Shown here piece after piece: positions 33,842-43,124 of a stretch of 64,000 nt of DNA; position 1 is the stretch's first letter; each line of letters starts with the position of its first letter. Under the pieces are notes generated by a model, which saw nothing but the letters and a program-made list of their open reading frames with translations, searched no databases and had not been told where the DNA came from. The position numbers and the translations under genes are program-made. Origin of the DNA: Pseudoprimorskyibacter insulae (GTDB lineage Bacteria > Pseudomonadota > Alphaproteobacteria > Rhodobacterales > Rhodobacteraceae); contig NZ_OMOJ01000009.1 of assembly GCF_900302505.1 (NCBI RefSeq), forward strand, positions 1-64,000. The letters run 5' to 3'.

Positions 33842-36800
33842 ATGCGGCACATCCAGCATTGGCAGACGGCCCTGGCACAGCATTGGGGCATCACTGCGGA
33901 GCTGAGCCCGCTTGACGGTGAGTATGATCTGAATTTTCTGGCGAAAGCCGATGATGACAGCGGGTACATCCTCAAGGTCATGCGCACGGGATGCGAAGCG
34001 TGGCTGGTGGATATGCAGGTCAGCGCCTTCGAGCACATCACCGCGAAACGACCTGACCTGCCGTGTCCGGTGGTTGTACGGGCCGCCGGGGGCGCATCGG
34101 TTGTGACTTTGAAGGACGAGACATGCGCGGAACGCCTAGCCTGGGTTCTGCGCCAACTGCCAGGGCGCTGCTATGCCCATGTGGCGCCAAAAAGTCGGGC
34201 GCTGATCCACCAGATCGGGCAGGTGCTGGGCGGGACGGCCCTGGCGCTGGCAGATTTCGAGCATGCCGGTTTGGTGCGTGATTTCAAATGGGATCTGATG
34301 CGCGCCGGGTGGATCGCGGATCAAACGGGTTGCATCCCCGATCCGGCGCGGCGTCGGATCGTCGAGGGGATCCATGCCCGGTTCGCGGCGCTGAAGCCTG
34401 CGCTGGATGCCCTGCCGCATCAGGCGATCCACAACGACGCCAATGACTACAACATCCTGGTCGAGGGCACATGGAACGACGCGCGCCGCGTGTCCGGCCT
34501 GATTGATCTTGGCGATATGTGCGCCGCCCCGCGTGTGTGCGATTTGGCCATTGCTGCGGCCTACATCGTGCTGGATCATCCAAAGCCCGAAGCCGCGTTG
34601 GCGGCCTTTGTCGCGGGTTATCACGAGGCCAATCCGCTTGCGGCGCAAGAGGTGGACTTGATCTGGCCGCTGCTGCGGATGCGGCTGGCGGTCAGCGTTG
34701 TGAACTCCACCTTGATGGCCGCAGAGAACCCCGATGACCCCTATGTCACGATTTCGCAGGCGCCCGCGTGGCGGTTCCTGGAAGGCTGCGCGCTGCACGG
34801 CGGATTGCTCAGCGCAAGGCTGCGTGCTGCCTGCGGCCTGCCCGTGGTCGAAGGGGCGGACCGTGTGGCGACATGGCTTGACCGGGAACGCGGGCATTTC
34901 GCGCCCCTGATGGGGTGCGATCTGTCGCAGGCCCCATTGGGGTCCTTGTCCGTCGAGGAATCGGCCTGGCCGCAGAACCCGTTTCATATGCCCCTGGAAG
35001 AAGCCGCCCGCGTGGGCGAGGAATTCGAGGATCACGGGCGCATGTGGCTGGGCTACTATCACGAGCCACGCCTGATCTATGCCGAGCCTGCCTTTCGCAA
35101 GGGGCCATGGAAGGCCAGCGACCGCCGCACGGTGCATCTGGCCGTCGATGTGTTTGCACCCGCCGGGACGCCAATGTTCGCGCCTTTGCGGGGCGAAGTG
35201 TTCATCGCGGAGTATCGCGCGGGGCATCTGGATTACGGTGGGGTGATCATCCTGCGCCATGAAACGCCCGAGGGTGATCCGTTCTTCACGCTCTATGGGC
35301 ACCTCGACCCAGAGTTTCTGGACCGCCTGCGCGTGGGTCAGGTGATCGAGAAAGGTGAGGAATTCTGCCGCCTTGGTGATCCAAGCATGAATGGCGGCTG
35401 GGCACCGCATGTGCATTTCCAGCTTGCGCTGACCACTGAAGGGATCGAGGCCGACTGGCCCGGTGTGGGCGATCCTGACGAGATGTATCTGTGGCGCGCG
35501 GTCTGTCCCAACCCGGCCGCCTTGCTGAACCTGCCCGACGACAAGCTTTGCTATGTCCCGACAGACAAGGCTGGGATCAGGCAGGGTCGTGAGGCGCATT
35601 TCGGCGGCAATCTCAGCCTGACCTATGATGACCCCGTGATGCTGGTGCGCGGCTGGCGGCACCATCTCTTTGACGAATGGGGCCGCCCCTATCTCGACGC
35701 CTACAATAATGTGCCGCATGTGGGCCACGCCCATCCGCGCATTCAGGCGGTGGCGGCGGATCAGCTCAGGCGGATCAATTCCAATACGCGTTATCTGCAT
35801 CCCGCGCAGACCGCTTTTGCGGACAAGATCCTGTCCAAGATGCCCGGCCACTTGCAGGTCTGCTATTTCGTGAACTCGGGGTCTGAAGCGAACGAGTTGG
35901 CTCTGCGGCTAGCGCGGGCGCACACCGGTGCCAAAGGTATGGTCACGCCCGATCATGGCTATCACGGGAACACTACGGGTGCGGTCAATATTTCTGCTTA
36001 CAAGTTCAACAAGCCAGGCGGTGTTGGCCAGGCCGATTGGGTGGAGCTGGTGGAAATCGCAGATGACTACCGCGGCTCGTTCCGCCGCAACGACCCTGAG
36101 CGCGCCCAGAAATTCGCAGACCTTGTCGATCCTGCGATCGCGTCCTTGCGGCAAAAAGGGCAGGGCGTCGCGGGGTTCATCGCCGAAACCTTCCCGTCGG
36201 TTGGCGGTCAGATCATTCCGCCCAAAGGCTATCTGTCGGCGGTCTATGCCAAGGTCCGCGCGGCGGGCGGCATCTGCATCGCGGACGAAGTGCAGACCGG
36301 GCTGGGGAGATTGGGTGAATACTATTTCGGCTTCGAACACCAAGAGGTGCTGCCGGACGTCGTCGTGCTGGGCAAACCAATTGGCAATGGGCATCCAATG
36401 GGAGTGGTCGTCACGACCAAGGCAATTGCGGAGAGCTTTGACAACGGGATCGAGTTTTTCTCGACCTTCGGAGGCTCAACCCTGTCCTGCCGGATCGGAC
36501 GTGAGGTGCTGCAGATCGTGGACGATGAAGGCTTGCAGGAAAACGCCCGCGTGATCGGCGGCCAGTTGATGGCAGGTCTGAAAGCGCTGGAAGCGAAACA
36601 TGATTGCGTGGGCGACGTGCGCGGCATGGGGCTGTTTCTGGGGGTGGAACTGATCCGGACCGATGGCTCTGAGGCCACAGAGATATGCGCCTACGTCAAG
36701 AACCGCGTGCGCGATCACCGCATCCTCATCGGCAGTGAGGGGCCAAGGGACAATATCCTCAAGTTCCGCCCGCCGCTGACAATTGAGGCGGAGGATGCGG

Positions 36801-36847
36801 GGATGATCATCGCTGTTCTGGATCAGGTCCTTGGCGAATGTGCCTGA
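33842..36847 (+). CDS. Three-domain fusion: APH-type kinase, M23 peptidase-like, class III aminotransferase (phospho-lyase-like)
   Basis: The 1001-aa protein has three parts. Residues 1-330 are an aminoglycoside phosphotransferase-like kinase, with the catalytic loop HNDANDYNIL (His197, Asp199) and the metal-binding VSGLIDLGDM. Residues about 420-560 are an M23/LytM-like domain with HLAVD (His432, Asp436) and HVHFQL (His523, His525), so the zinc ligands look complete. Residues about 565-1001 are a class III PLP aminotransferase fold with ADEVQTGLGRLG and the Schiff-base Lys845 in GKPIGNGHPMGVV. The last motif is typical of the AGXT2L phospho-lyases for O-phosphoethanolamine and phosphohydroxylysine. 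Kinase plus phospho-lyase would phosphorylate and then eliminate phosphate and ammonia. Substrate and the role of M23 are unknown. The start at ATG 33842 lies 41 bases after hutC. Confidence 0.8.
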   Translation: MRHIQHWQTALAQHWGITAELSPLDGEYDLNFLAKADDDSGYILKVMRTGCEAWLVDMQVSAFEHITAKRPDLPCPVVVRAAGGASVVTLKDETCAERLAWVLRQLPGRCYAHVAPKSRALIHQIGQVLGGTALALADFEHAGLVRDFKWDLMRAGWIADQTGCIPDPARRRIVEGIHARFAALKPALDALPHQAIHNDANDYNILVEGTWNDARRVSGLIDLGDMCAAPRVCDLAIAAAYIVLDHPKPEAALAAFVAGYHEANPLAAQEVDLIWPLLRMRLAVSVVNSTLMAAENPDDPYVTISQAPAWRFLEGCALHGGLLSARLRAACGLPVVEGADRVATWLDRERGHFAPLMGCDLSQAPLGSLSVEESAWPQNPFHMPLEEAARVGEEFEDHGRMWLGYYHEPRLIYAEPAFRKGPWKASDRRTVHLAVDVFAPAGTPMFAPLRGEVFIAEYRAGHLDYGGVIILRHETPEGDPFFTLYGHLDPEFLDRLRVGQVIEKGEEFCRLGDPSMNGGWAPHVHFQLALTTEGIEADWPGVGDPDEMYLWRAVCPNPAALLNLPDDKLCYVPTDKAGIRQGREAHFGGNLSLTYDDPVMLVRGWRHHLFDEWGRPYLDAYNNVPHVGHAHPRIQAVAADQLRRINSNTRYLHPAQTAFADKILSKMPGHLQVCYFVNSGSEANELALRLARAHTGAKGMVTPDHGYHGNTTGAVNISAYKFNKPGGVGQADWVELVEIADDYRGSFRRNDPERAQKFADLVDPAIASLRQKGQGVAGFIAETFPSVGGQIIPPKGYLSAVYAKVRAAGGICIADEVQTGLGRLGEYYFGFEHQEVLPDVVVLGKPIGNGHPMGVVVTTKAIAESFDNGIEFFSTFGGSTLSCRIGREVLQIVDDEGLQENARVIGGQLMAGLKALEAKHDCVGDVRGMGLFLGVELIRTDGSEATEICAYVKNRVRDHRILIGSEGPRDNILKFRPPLTIEAEDAGMIIAVLDQVLGECA

Positions 36848-36849
36848 CT

Positions 36850-37722
36850 TCACGGTGAAAGCACATCAAGTATGGCGCGGAAATCGGGGCTGTCTTCCCG
36901 CAGGCTTGACCAGATCAGGGAGATCTCTGTTTTCGCCTGTGGCGTGGCAATCGGCACGGTCACAAGGGGTTTGCCGTCATAGCTCAGATCACCGGGCGGG
37001 CGGGAATAGCTGATGCCGACACCCACACCATTGGCAGCCAGCGATCGCATCATCTCCAGCGATGCCACCTTTTGCTGGATCACCGGTGTCAGGTGCATCC
37101 GCGCGAACAGATCGCGCATGAATCCCTGCGACAGGTCCTCATTGAACAGGATCAGGGGTATGCCCTCGAGGTCGGACAGTTCCAGCTCATCCCGTCCGGT
37201 CAGGGGATGATCAATTTCGACAAAAGCCACAGGCGCAATATCGGTCAGCTTGCGGCGCATGAAATTCCCTTCGAACCCAACATCATAGGAAATCACGAAG
37301 TCCAACAGTCCTTCGGCCAAATCGCGCGCCAGATCCGCAAAACGCCCTTCGCGTCCCGAAAAGGACAATGCTGGAAAACGGTCCGCAAGTCGTTTGAGCG
37401 CGGGCGCCAGATACCACGGCGCGATGTCTGCAAAACAGCCAACGCCCCAAGTATGCGTAGCGTCGTGGCCCTGCTCAATCTCGGTTGCAAGCGTCAACAG
37501 GGACCGCGCCTGCGCAATGAGACGGTGCCCGAAAGGGGTGATCTCGATTGCTGACCCTTTTCCGCGCAGGAAGATCGCTCTCCCTAGGTGTTGTTCGACC
37601 CGAGTGATTGCGACCGAAAGCGATGGCTGCGACACATTCAGTTGCGCCGCTGCTTTGGTCAGACTGCCTTCGTCGGCAACGCCGACGATATATTCATACT
37701 GGCGCAGGGTAACGTTTAACAT
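36850..37722 (-). CDS. LysR-type transcriptional regulator
   Basis: The 290-aa regulator has the LysR winged helix (LRQYEYIVGVADEGSLTKAA, LNVSQPSLSVAITRVEQHLG) and an effector domain with VGVGISYSRPPGDLSYDGKP near the C-terminus. It is transcribed divergently from the PhyH-MFS pair and ends three bases from the end of the fusion gene. The 84-bp gap to the PhyH gene holds two copies of TATTATTAG (37728 and 37747), which suggests it controls the PhyH and MFS genes. The effector is unknown. Confidence 0.85.
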   Translation of the reverse strand: MLNVTLRQYEYIVGVADEGSLTKAAAQLNVSQPSLSVAITRVEQHLGRAIFLRGKGSAIEITPFGHRLIAQARSLLTLATEIEQGHDATHTWGVGCFADIAPWYLAPALKRLADRFPALSFSGREGRFADLARDLAEGLLDFVISYDVGFEGNFMRRKLTDIAPVAFVEIDHPLTGRDELELSDLEGIPLILFNEDLSQGFMRDLFARMHLTPVIQQKVASLEMMRSLAANGVGVGISYSRPPGDLSYDGKPLVTVPIATPQAKTEISLIWSSLREDSPDFRAILDVLSP

Positions 37723-37727
37723 GACGC

Positions 37728-37755
37728 TATTATTAGTATGATAAAATATTATTAG
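37728..37755. promoter_or_regulatory. Direct repeats in the LysR/PhyH intergenic region
   Basis: TATTATTAG occurs at 37728-37736 and 37747-37755, 19 bp apart, in an AT-rich gap that contrasts with the GC-rich genes around it. Such tandem sites two helical turns apart fit a LysR-type regulatory region, although no clear T-N11-A palindrome is seen. Confidence 0.4.
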
Positions 37756-37806
37756 AAGTTAAATCTTTTGTTGCGTATGCCTGCCCCGAATACGGAGGAT
37801 CACAAG

Positions 37807-38604
37807 ATGCACGCACTTCTTACCCAAGACCATGTCGATACCTTCCAGCGCGATGGCGTTGTGCTGATCAAGGGTCTGTTTGCCGATCATGTCGAGACGA
37901 TCCGCGCCGGTATCGAACGCAACATGAAAGAACCCGGTCCCTATGCTGCCGAGAACCTCAAGGAAGGCGAGGGCGGCCGTTTCTTCGATGACTATTGCAA
38001 CTGGACCCGCATTCCCGAATTTGAAGAGGTGATCCGCAACTCCGACGTAGGTGAAGTGGCCGCCGACCTGATGCAATCGAAGCGCGTTCAGGTGTTCCAT
38101 GATCATGTGCTGGTCAAGGAGCCGGGCACGTCGAAGCCGACGCCCTGGCATCAGGACGGCCCATATTACTTCGTCGACGGAATGCAGAATGTCAGCTTCT
38201 GGTCGCCGATGGACACGGTCAGGGGCGCAAGCCTGCGCTGTGTCGCGGGCAGCCATTCCTGGGAAAAGCCCGTGTTGCCGACCCGTTGGCTCGCAGAGAC
38301 CAGTTTTTACCCGAACGAGGATGACTACATGCCGGTGCCGGATCCCGATGCCGAAGGCATGGAAATCCGCGAATGGGAGATGGAGCCGGGTGATGCGGTG
38401 GCCTTCAACTATGGCACGCTGCATGGCGCGCGCGGCAACACCACAGAGTCCCGCCGCCGCGCATTTTCCTTGCGCCTCGTTGGGGATGATGCCCGCTATG
38501 TAGAGCGCCCCGGTCCGACCTCGCCGCCGTTTCTGGGCCATGGCATGACACCGGGGCAGATGCTGCGCGAAGATTGGTTTCCTGTGATCTACCAACGGAC
38601 CTAA
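37807..38604 (+). CDS. Phytanoyl-CoA dioxygenase (PhyH) family oxygenase
   Basis: The 265-aa enzyme is an iron/2-oxoglutarate-type dioxygenase. The facial triad is visible: HxD in WHQDGPYY, the distal His in TLHGARGN, and the 2-oxoglutarate-binding Arg in SRRRAFSLRL. Members hydroxylate small molecules such as ectoine, amino acids and alkaloids; the substrate is not predictable here. ATG 37807 follows GGAGG; a longer start from 37768 is rejected. An MFS transporter gene follows 24 bases later, so the two are probably an uptake-plus-hydroxylation or export pair controlled by the divergent LysR. Confidence 0.85.
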   Translation: MHALLTQDHVDTFQRDGVVLIKGLFADHVETIRAGIERNMKEPGPYAAENLKEGEGGRFFDDYCNWTRIPEFEEVIRNSDVGEVAADLMQSKRVQVFHDHVLVKEPGTSKPTPWHQDGPYYFVDGMQNVSFWSPMDTVRGASLRCVAGSHSWEKPVLPTRWLAETSFYPNEDDYMPVPDPDAEGMEIREWEMEPGDAVAFNYGTLHGARGNTTESRRRAFSLRLVGDDARYVERPGPTSPPFLGHGMTPGQMLREDWFPVIYQRT

Positions 38605-38628
38605 CGACTTCTGAAAGGCCCCGTGCTC

Positions 38629-39864
38629 ATGACACAGCCAGATCATAAATCGCCCGTGCTGGCGATTGTGACGATCCTGCTGTGTGCAGGCCTTTTGTTT
38701 GCGGGCAACGGGTTGTTCCAGACCCTGCTGCCCATTCGCGCGGGGCAGGAGGGCTATACCGCCGCGATGATCGGCGTAATGGGCACGGCCTATTTCGGCG
38801 GCTTTACCATCGGCTGTTTCGTTGGGCCAAGACTGATCAGCGCGGTTGGCCATGTGCGTGTATTCGCGGGGCTAACCGCGCTTTTGACAGCGACGTTTTT
38901 GGCCTTTCCGCTTTATGTTGACCCGTGGGTCTGGGGCGGCTTGCGCATCGTCAGCGGTATTTGCATCGCCGTGATCTATGTCGTCGTCGAGAGCTGGCTG
39001 AACGACGCGTCCTCAAACGCCAATCGCGGGCGGGTCTTGTCGGTTTACATTATCGTGACAAACATCGTCACGATGATTGGACAGTTGTTGGTGAACGCCT
39101 CTGATACAGCTGGTTCGACCCTGTTTCTGGTCGTTGCAATCCTGATTTGTCTTGCGATTGTGCCGATCAGCCTGACGCCCACGCCGGCTCCTACTCCAAT
39201 TCCAGCGGCGCGGCTGGACCTTCGCAAGCTCTATGCGGTATCTCCGGTGGGTATTGTCGGCTGCTTCTCATCAGGCATGGCTGAAGGTGCGTTCTGGTCG
39301 CTGGGTCCGGTATTTGCGCAAGGGCGGGACATGATCACCAGCGACATCGCACTGCTGATGGCAGCTTTCGTGTTGGGCGGCACGCTGTCACAATGGCCAC
39401 TTGGCTGGATTTCAGACAAGATTGATCGGCGAATTGTGATTGGGATAGTGTCTTGCGGCACCGTGCTTTCAGGATTGGCCATTGGCTTTGACGTGACCGC
39501 GCCCGGGGCACCGATACTGATGCTGGCAGTACTGCACGGCGCGCTCATGATCCCGATCTATGCCTTGTGCATATCCCATGCCAATGATGCCGTCCCCAAC
39601 GCGCTGATGGTGGAGACCAGCGGCGGATTGATCCTCGCCTTTTCCGTTGGGGCCACAATTGGCCCTGTAGCGGCGTCCCTGTTCATGAGTGGCAATTCCG
39701 AAGGCGGGTTGTTTCTTTTTATCGGTCTGGTGTTGTTCCTGTTTGGCATCTTCGCGTTTTTCCGGCTCGCTGTGGACACGCGCCAGCGGATCAAGGACAA
39801 GGTACACTTCGCGGCAACACCGGCGGCATCACACACCGTATTCCCGCGAGAGGACCAGCTTTAG
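38629..39864 (+). CDS. MFS transporter (YcaD-like)
   Basis: The 411-aa protein has about twelve predicted membrane helices (first [20 protein letters not shown], then [20 protein letters not shown] with the typical MFS loop and further pairs up to [20 protein letters not shown]). It resembles the YcaD/MFS group, which includes drug, sugar and amino-acid-like carriers. No substrate can be assigned. It follows the PhyH gene in a likely operon. Its end overlaps the convergent Cds1-like gene by four bases. Confidence 0.8.
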   Translation: MTQPDHKSPVLAIVTILLCAGLLFAGNGLFQTLLPIRAGQEGYTAAMIGVMGTAYFGGFTIGCFVGPRLISAVGHVRVFAGLTALLTATFLAFPLYVDPWVWGGLRIVSGICIAVIYVVVESWLNDASSNANRGRVLSVYIIVTNIVTMIGQLLVNASDTAGSTLFLVVAILICLAIVPISLTPTPAPTPIPAARLDLRKLYAVSPVGIVGCFSSGMAEGAFWSLGPVFAQGRDMITSDIALLMAAFVLGGTLSQWPLGWISDKIDRRIVIGIVSCGTVLSGLAIGFDVTAPGAPILMLAVLHGALMIPIYALCISHANDAVPNALMVETSGGLILAFSVGATIGPVAASLFMSGNSEGGLFLFIGLVLFLFGIFAFFRLAVDTRQRIKDKVHFAATPAASHTVFPREDQL

Positions 39865-40904
39865 CTGTAGGTTTCTTCCAGAACAACGTCGAAATCCTGG
39901 TAGTCGCCAATGCAGTCACGCACCCACTCCGGGTTGTGATAGGTATCCAGATACCGATCTCCACTGTCACAGAGCAGGGTCACGATGGAGCCCTCTCGTT
40001 TTGCCTGTCGCATATCCTGCGCAATCTGCAACGCCCCCCAGAGGTTTGTCCCGGTCGACGGGCCGGTCTTGCGCCCGATCAGTTTTTCCAGCCACAGCAT
40101 CGTCGCAATGCTGGCCGCATCGGGCACCCGGATCATCGCGTCAATGACGCCGGGCTGGAAGGAATGCTCAACCTTGGGCCGCCCGATCCCTTCGATACGA
40201 CTGGATTTATCTGACCGCAGATTGCAATCACCGGTCATGTAACCATCATAGAAAACTGAGTTTTCAGGGTCCACGACTGTCAGCTGTGTATCATAGCCCT
40301 TGTAGCGGATATAGCGACCCAAGGTGGCCGAAGTGCCGCCTGTGCCCGCGCTCATCACCAGATGGGCCGGGACGGGGTGGGGTTCATACGCCATCTGCGT
40401 GAACACGCTTTCGGCGATGTTGTTGTTGCCGCGCCAATCGGTTGCCCGTTCGGCATAAGTGAACTGATCCATGAAGTAGCCGCCGATCTGCTCGGCCAAG
40501 GCGACGGAAGCGTCATGCATCTGCGGTGCGCTGTCGACGAAATGCGTCTGTCCGCCATAAAACTCGATAAGCCTGATCTTGCTGCGCGCGGTGCTTTTGG
40601 GCAGGACCGCGATGAAGGGAACCCCGATCATGCGGGCAAAGTAGGCCTCGGACACCGCCGTGCTGCCAGAGGACGCCTCAACCACAGTTGTATCTTGCGT
40701 GATTTTGCCGTTGCACAGGGCGTACAAAAACAGCGATCGCGCCAGCCGGTGTTTCAGACTGCCGGTCGGGTGGGTGCTTTCGTCCTTGAGGTAGATATCG
40801 ACGCCTTCGAGCCGGGGGATCGGAAGTTTGAACAGATGCGTGTCGCCCGAGCGATGTGCATCTGCGTTGATCTTGTTGATTGCGTCCGTGATCCACTTGC
40901 TCAT
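39861..40904 (-). CDS. PLP-dependent cysteine desulfhydrase (Cds1-like)
   Basis: The 347-aa enzyme is a fold type II PLP protein: the Lys of [20 protein letters not shown] binds pyridoxal, and [37 protein letters not shown] and [12 protein letters not shown] complete the cofactor site. It resembles Mycobacterium Cds1, which degrades L-cysteine to pyruvate, ammonia and sulfide. The neighbouring TSUP exporter on the same strand suggests a sulfur compound is handled and the resulting sulfur species exported, which is inference. ATG 40904 gives the normal N-terminus. The alternative is a cysteine synthase-like enzyme using another acceptor. Confidence 0.8.
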   Translation of the reverse strand: MSKWITDAINKINADAHRSGDTHLFKLPIPRLEGVDIYLKDESTHPTGSLKHRLARSLFLYALCNGKITQDTTVVEASSGSTAVSEAYFARMIGVPFIAVLPKSTARSKIRLIEFYGGQTHFVDSAPQMHDASVALAEQIGGYFMDQFTYAERATDWRGNNNIAESVFTQMAYEPHPVPAHLVMSAGTGGTSATLGRYIRYKGYDTQLTVVDPENSVFYDGYMTGDCNLRSDKSSRIEGIGRPKVEHSFQPGVIDAMIRVPDAASIATMLWLEKLIGRKTGPSTGTNLWGALQIAQDMRQAKREGSIVTLLCDSGDRYLDTYHNPEWVRDCIGDYQDFDVVLEETYS

Positions 40905-40924
40905 GTCATCATCCCGCGCTCGAC

Positions 40925-41650
40925 CTAAATTGATTTCAGCAAGAGTAATACGGCCCCGCCAGATGCAATTGAAAGCATCAGAAAACGCCCGATGTCACGG
41001 CTCATGTAGCCTCTTACACGTTTTCCAACGACATATCCCAGGATTAAACCGGGTAGCATCAGCAGCCCAAGAAATGCCAGTTGCACCGAAAAGAAACCTG
41101 CAATACCAAGCGCTGACAAAGATGAGACGTAGGAAAAAGTAAAGACCAGTGCCATCGTCGGCCGCGTCTTTTCAATCGGTTCGTTTTGATACAGGACCAC
41201 CAAAGGCCCTCCGGGAATGCCGGTGGCAGTCCCCATCACCCCGACGGCCACGCCACAGATCGCAAGATTGCCAGATGTCATCGCTAGTGCTTTTGTGAAG
41301 ACAGTGATTGCGACGGCCACAAGGATCATCAGGGCAAATACGATGCCCAGAATGTCGACTGGCAAAAGCATGATGATTGCCGCGCCAATCAAAGTGCCGA
41401 CAAAGATCGTCGGAAGCAGCAGTGTCACCTCTTTGCGCACCACGAAACTTCTGCCGTCGCCCAACATCAACAATGAAAGAAACAAGTTCACGAACAGCAT
41501 CGGGCCTGGCACGCAATCAAGACTGATCAATGCAAGTAGCGGGGCGGCGATCATGCCAAACCCCATGCCGGTAGAGGTCTGGACAAGGGATGCAAAGACG
41601 ACAAAACCGTTGGCGACCAAAAGAGATGGGAGCGACTGCGTCAGTTCCAA
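40925..41650 (-). CDS. TSUP (TauE/SafE) family membrane transporter
   Basis: The 241-aa protein has about eight membrane helices, with the TSUP repeats seen in [20 protein letters not shown] and [24 protein letters not shown] members export sulfite, sulfoacetate or other small anions, or import thiosulfate-like compounds. It precedes the Cds1-like gene with a 20-base gap and probably shares its promoter, so sulfite or a related product is a reasonable guess. Upstream (41651-41839) there is only its promoter region and a weak hairpin at 41705-41719. Confidence 0.85.
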   Translation of the reverse strand: MELTQSLPSLLVANGFVVFASLVQTSTGMGFGMIAAPLLALISLDCVPGPMLFVNLFLSLLMLGDGRSFVVRKEVTLLLPTIFVGTLIGAAIIMLLPVDILGIVFALMILVAVAITVFTKALAMTSGNLAICGVAVGVMGTATGIPGGPLVVLYQNEPIEKTRPTMALVFTFSYVSSLSALGIAGFFSVQLAFLGLLMLPGLILGYVVGKRVRGYMSRDIGRFLMLSIASGGAVLLLLKSI

Positions 41651-41839
41651 TTCATCTCATCCCTTGTCGCGATTGCGCGGGCGGATTGACCGCTGGGAAG
41701 TGGGGCGGGTCACACCCGCTGCGCAATCAACTGAACGCCTTGGGCGGTTTTCTCAAGCGGTATCGAGCAATAGCCGAGCCCGAAAACTTTATCGGATGAT
41801 CCTCACGGCGAAAGCCGGGCACGCCTGCCCCTCCGTCGC

Positions 41840-42136
41840 TTAGGCAGTGCGCCCGGGGGTATCGAACAGCGTACGTTTCAGAACCTCACCCTGAGCGTCG
41901 ACGGTTAAACGCAACGTCCGACCATTGTAAAAGAACGTGATACGCCAACGACCTGCGTCCTCCTCCACCCCGGTCTCACTACGGCTCGTGATCGTACCTT
42001 GTCGCATCAGGTCGGGCACGTCGGCGGGGGCCAAATCAAACGATGTGGCGATCAGTTCGGCCGGGACCAGAAAGCGGTTACCGTCAAAGGTAATCACGTC
42101 CGGCGTTGTGGTCGGCCTGGAACTTGATGTCGTCAT
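41840..42136 (-). CDS. DUF6522 family protein
   Basis: This 98-aa protein contains DVITFDGNRFLVPAELIATS, ADVPDLMRQGTITSRSETGV and DAGRWRITFFYNGRTLRLTV, typical of the small DUF6522 proteins found beside Rrf2 regulators and nitrogen-oxide genes in Rhodobacterales. The function is unknown; the beta-rich pattern suggests a small sensor or modulator. It lies 9 bases downstream of the nsrR-like gene on the same strand, so it is probably co-transcribed and related to nitric oxide response. Confidence 0.7.
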   Translation of the reverse strand: MTTSSSRPTTTPDVITFDGNRFLVPAELIATSFDLAPADVPDLMRQGTITSRSETGVEEDAGRWRITFFYNGRTLRLTVDAQGEVLKRTLFDTPGRTA

Positions 42137-42145
42137 TTGTCTGCC

Positions 42146-42571
42146 TCATATGCTCTGCGATTGGCGCAATGCGATGTCGGCGAGCGTGCTGCGGTCGAGC
42201 GATTCCAGAAAAGCGGTCTCGGCCACACGCAGCCGTGCTTTGAGACCGCAGGAGCCATCGAGCGTGCAGGCATTTCCGGTGGAGAAGCATTCGACCAAGG
42301 GCTGATCTTCCTCCAGCAGCTTGATCAACGCCCCGAGCGGGATATCACTTGCCGGTTTGGCAAGCCGTGCTCCGCCGCCTCCCCCACGCCGCGTTTCGAC
42401 GACACCGGCTGCCGACAACCGCTGCATGATCTTGCTCAGGTGATTGCGGGACAGACCGAACTCATCGGCCATCTCAGCCGTGGAGTGGGCGCGGTCCGGC
42501 GCACCAGCCATGCGCATCAGCATGCGAAGGCCGTAATCCGTAAAAGATGTGAGACGCAAAGGGCTCTCCAC
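42146..42571 (-). CDS. nsrR: NsrR-type Rrf2 repressor, nitric oxide-sensing
   Basis: The protein (about 137-141 aa) has the Rrf2 winged helix (RLTSFTDYGLRMLMRMAGAP, LSRNHLSKIMQRLSAAGVVE) and the three Cys that hold the Fe-S cluster in CFSTGNACTLDGSC. NsrR releases its targets when nitric oxide damages the cluster. GTG 42571 opens the frame, but TTG 42559 has a better GGAG site and gives a more normal N-terminus. The palindrome at 42582-42596 between nsrR and the haemoglobin gene is a likely operator. It opposes the haemoglobin/RIC/nnrS unit. Confidence 0.85.
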   Translation of the reverse strand: MESPLRLTSFTDYGLRMLMRMAGAPDRAHSTAEMADEFGLSRNHLSKIMQRLSAAGVVETRRGGGGGARLAKPASDIPLGALIKLLEEDQPLVECFSTGNACTLDGSCGLKARLRVAETAFLESLDRSTLADIALRQSQSI

Positions 42572-42581
42572 TACATGAATA

Positions 42582-42596
42582 GGTATTTACAATACC
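42582..42596. promoter_or_regulatory. Palindrome between nsrR and the haemoglobin gene, candidate NsrR operator
   Basis: GGTATT-TAC-AATACC is a perfect 6-bp inverted repeat with a three-base spacer in the nsrR/haemoglobin divergent promoter. Its place and AT-rich symmetry fit an NsrR or NO-responsive operator. Confidence 0.55.
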
Positions 42597-42647
42597 CATT
42601 AGCAGGTCTACGTCTTGGTGCAACGGAAAAACCCTCAGGACGCCAGA

Positions 42648-43109
42648 ATGGTCGGCATGCAATCAGAACAACCTCGCATTTCATCAGCACGACCCGAGAT
42701 GACCCGCGCGATCATGGACAAGACCGGCCTCGATCAAGGGATGCTGACGGATTTGGTACATCGATTTTACGGCAAGGTTCGCGCAGACAGTGTTCTCGGA
42801 CCGATCTTCGCAAGCCGCATCACCGACTGGGAGCCACATCTTGCGCGGATGATAGCCTTCTGGTCGTCCGTCGCGTTGATGACAGGGCAGTATCACGGTG
42901 CACCGGTGCCGGCGCATGCGCATCTGCCGGTAACACGGACGCATTTCGACCGTTGGCTGAGCCTGTTTCGCGAGACCGCCTATGAGACCTGCCCACCTGC
43001 CGGTGCCGCGCATGTGATGATCCGCGCCGAGCGGATTGCACACTCTTTGCACATGGCCGTGGAGGACACGGCTCGCGCCAACTCAAAAACCGTTCCAAAC
43101 CTGCGCTGA
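42648..43109 (+). CDS. Truncated haemoglobin (group III-like)
   Basis: The 153-aa protein shows the short globin pattern: LVHRFYGKVRADSVLGPIFA, EPHLARMIAFWSSVALMTGQ and HLPVTRTHFDRWLSLFRETA, with the haem-binding His in the last segment. Group III truncated haemoglobins bind oxygen or nitric oxide. Its place between nsrR and RIC-like and nnrS genes points to NO handling. ATG 42648 has AGGA upstream; other starts at 42615 and 42657 are possible. Confidence 0.85.
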   Translation: MVGMQSEQPRISSARPEMTRAIMDKTGLDQGMLTDLVHRFYGKVRADSVLGPIFASRITDWEPHLARMIAFWSSVALMTGQYHGAPVPAHAHLPVTRTHFDRWLSLFRETAYETCPPAGAAHVMIRAERIAHSLHMAVEDTARANSKTVPNLR

Positions 43110-43124
43110 CGAAAGGATGCTGCA

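Noticed and set aside
34136-35851. 571-aa minus-strand frame inside the three-domain fusion gene
   Set aside because: The plus strand carries kinase, M23 and aminotransferase catalytic motifs; the opposite frame is compositionally antisense.
41705-41719. GCGGGT-CAC-ACCCGC hairpin as a terminator
   Set aside because: No T run on either side and it lies in a promoter region, so termination is not supported.
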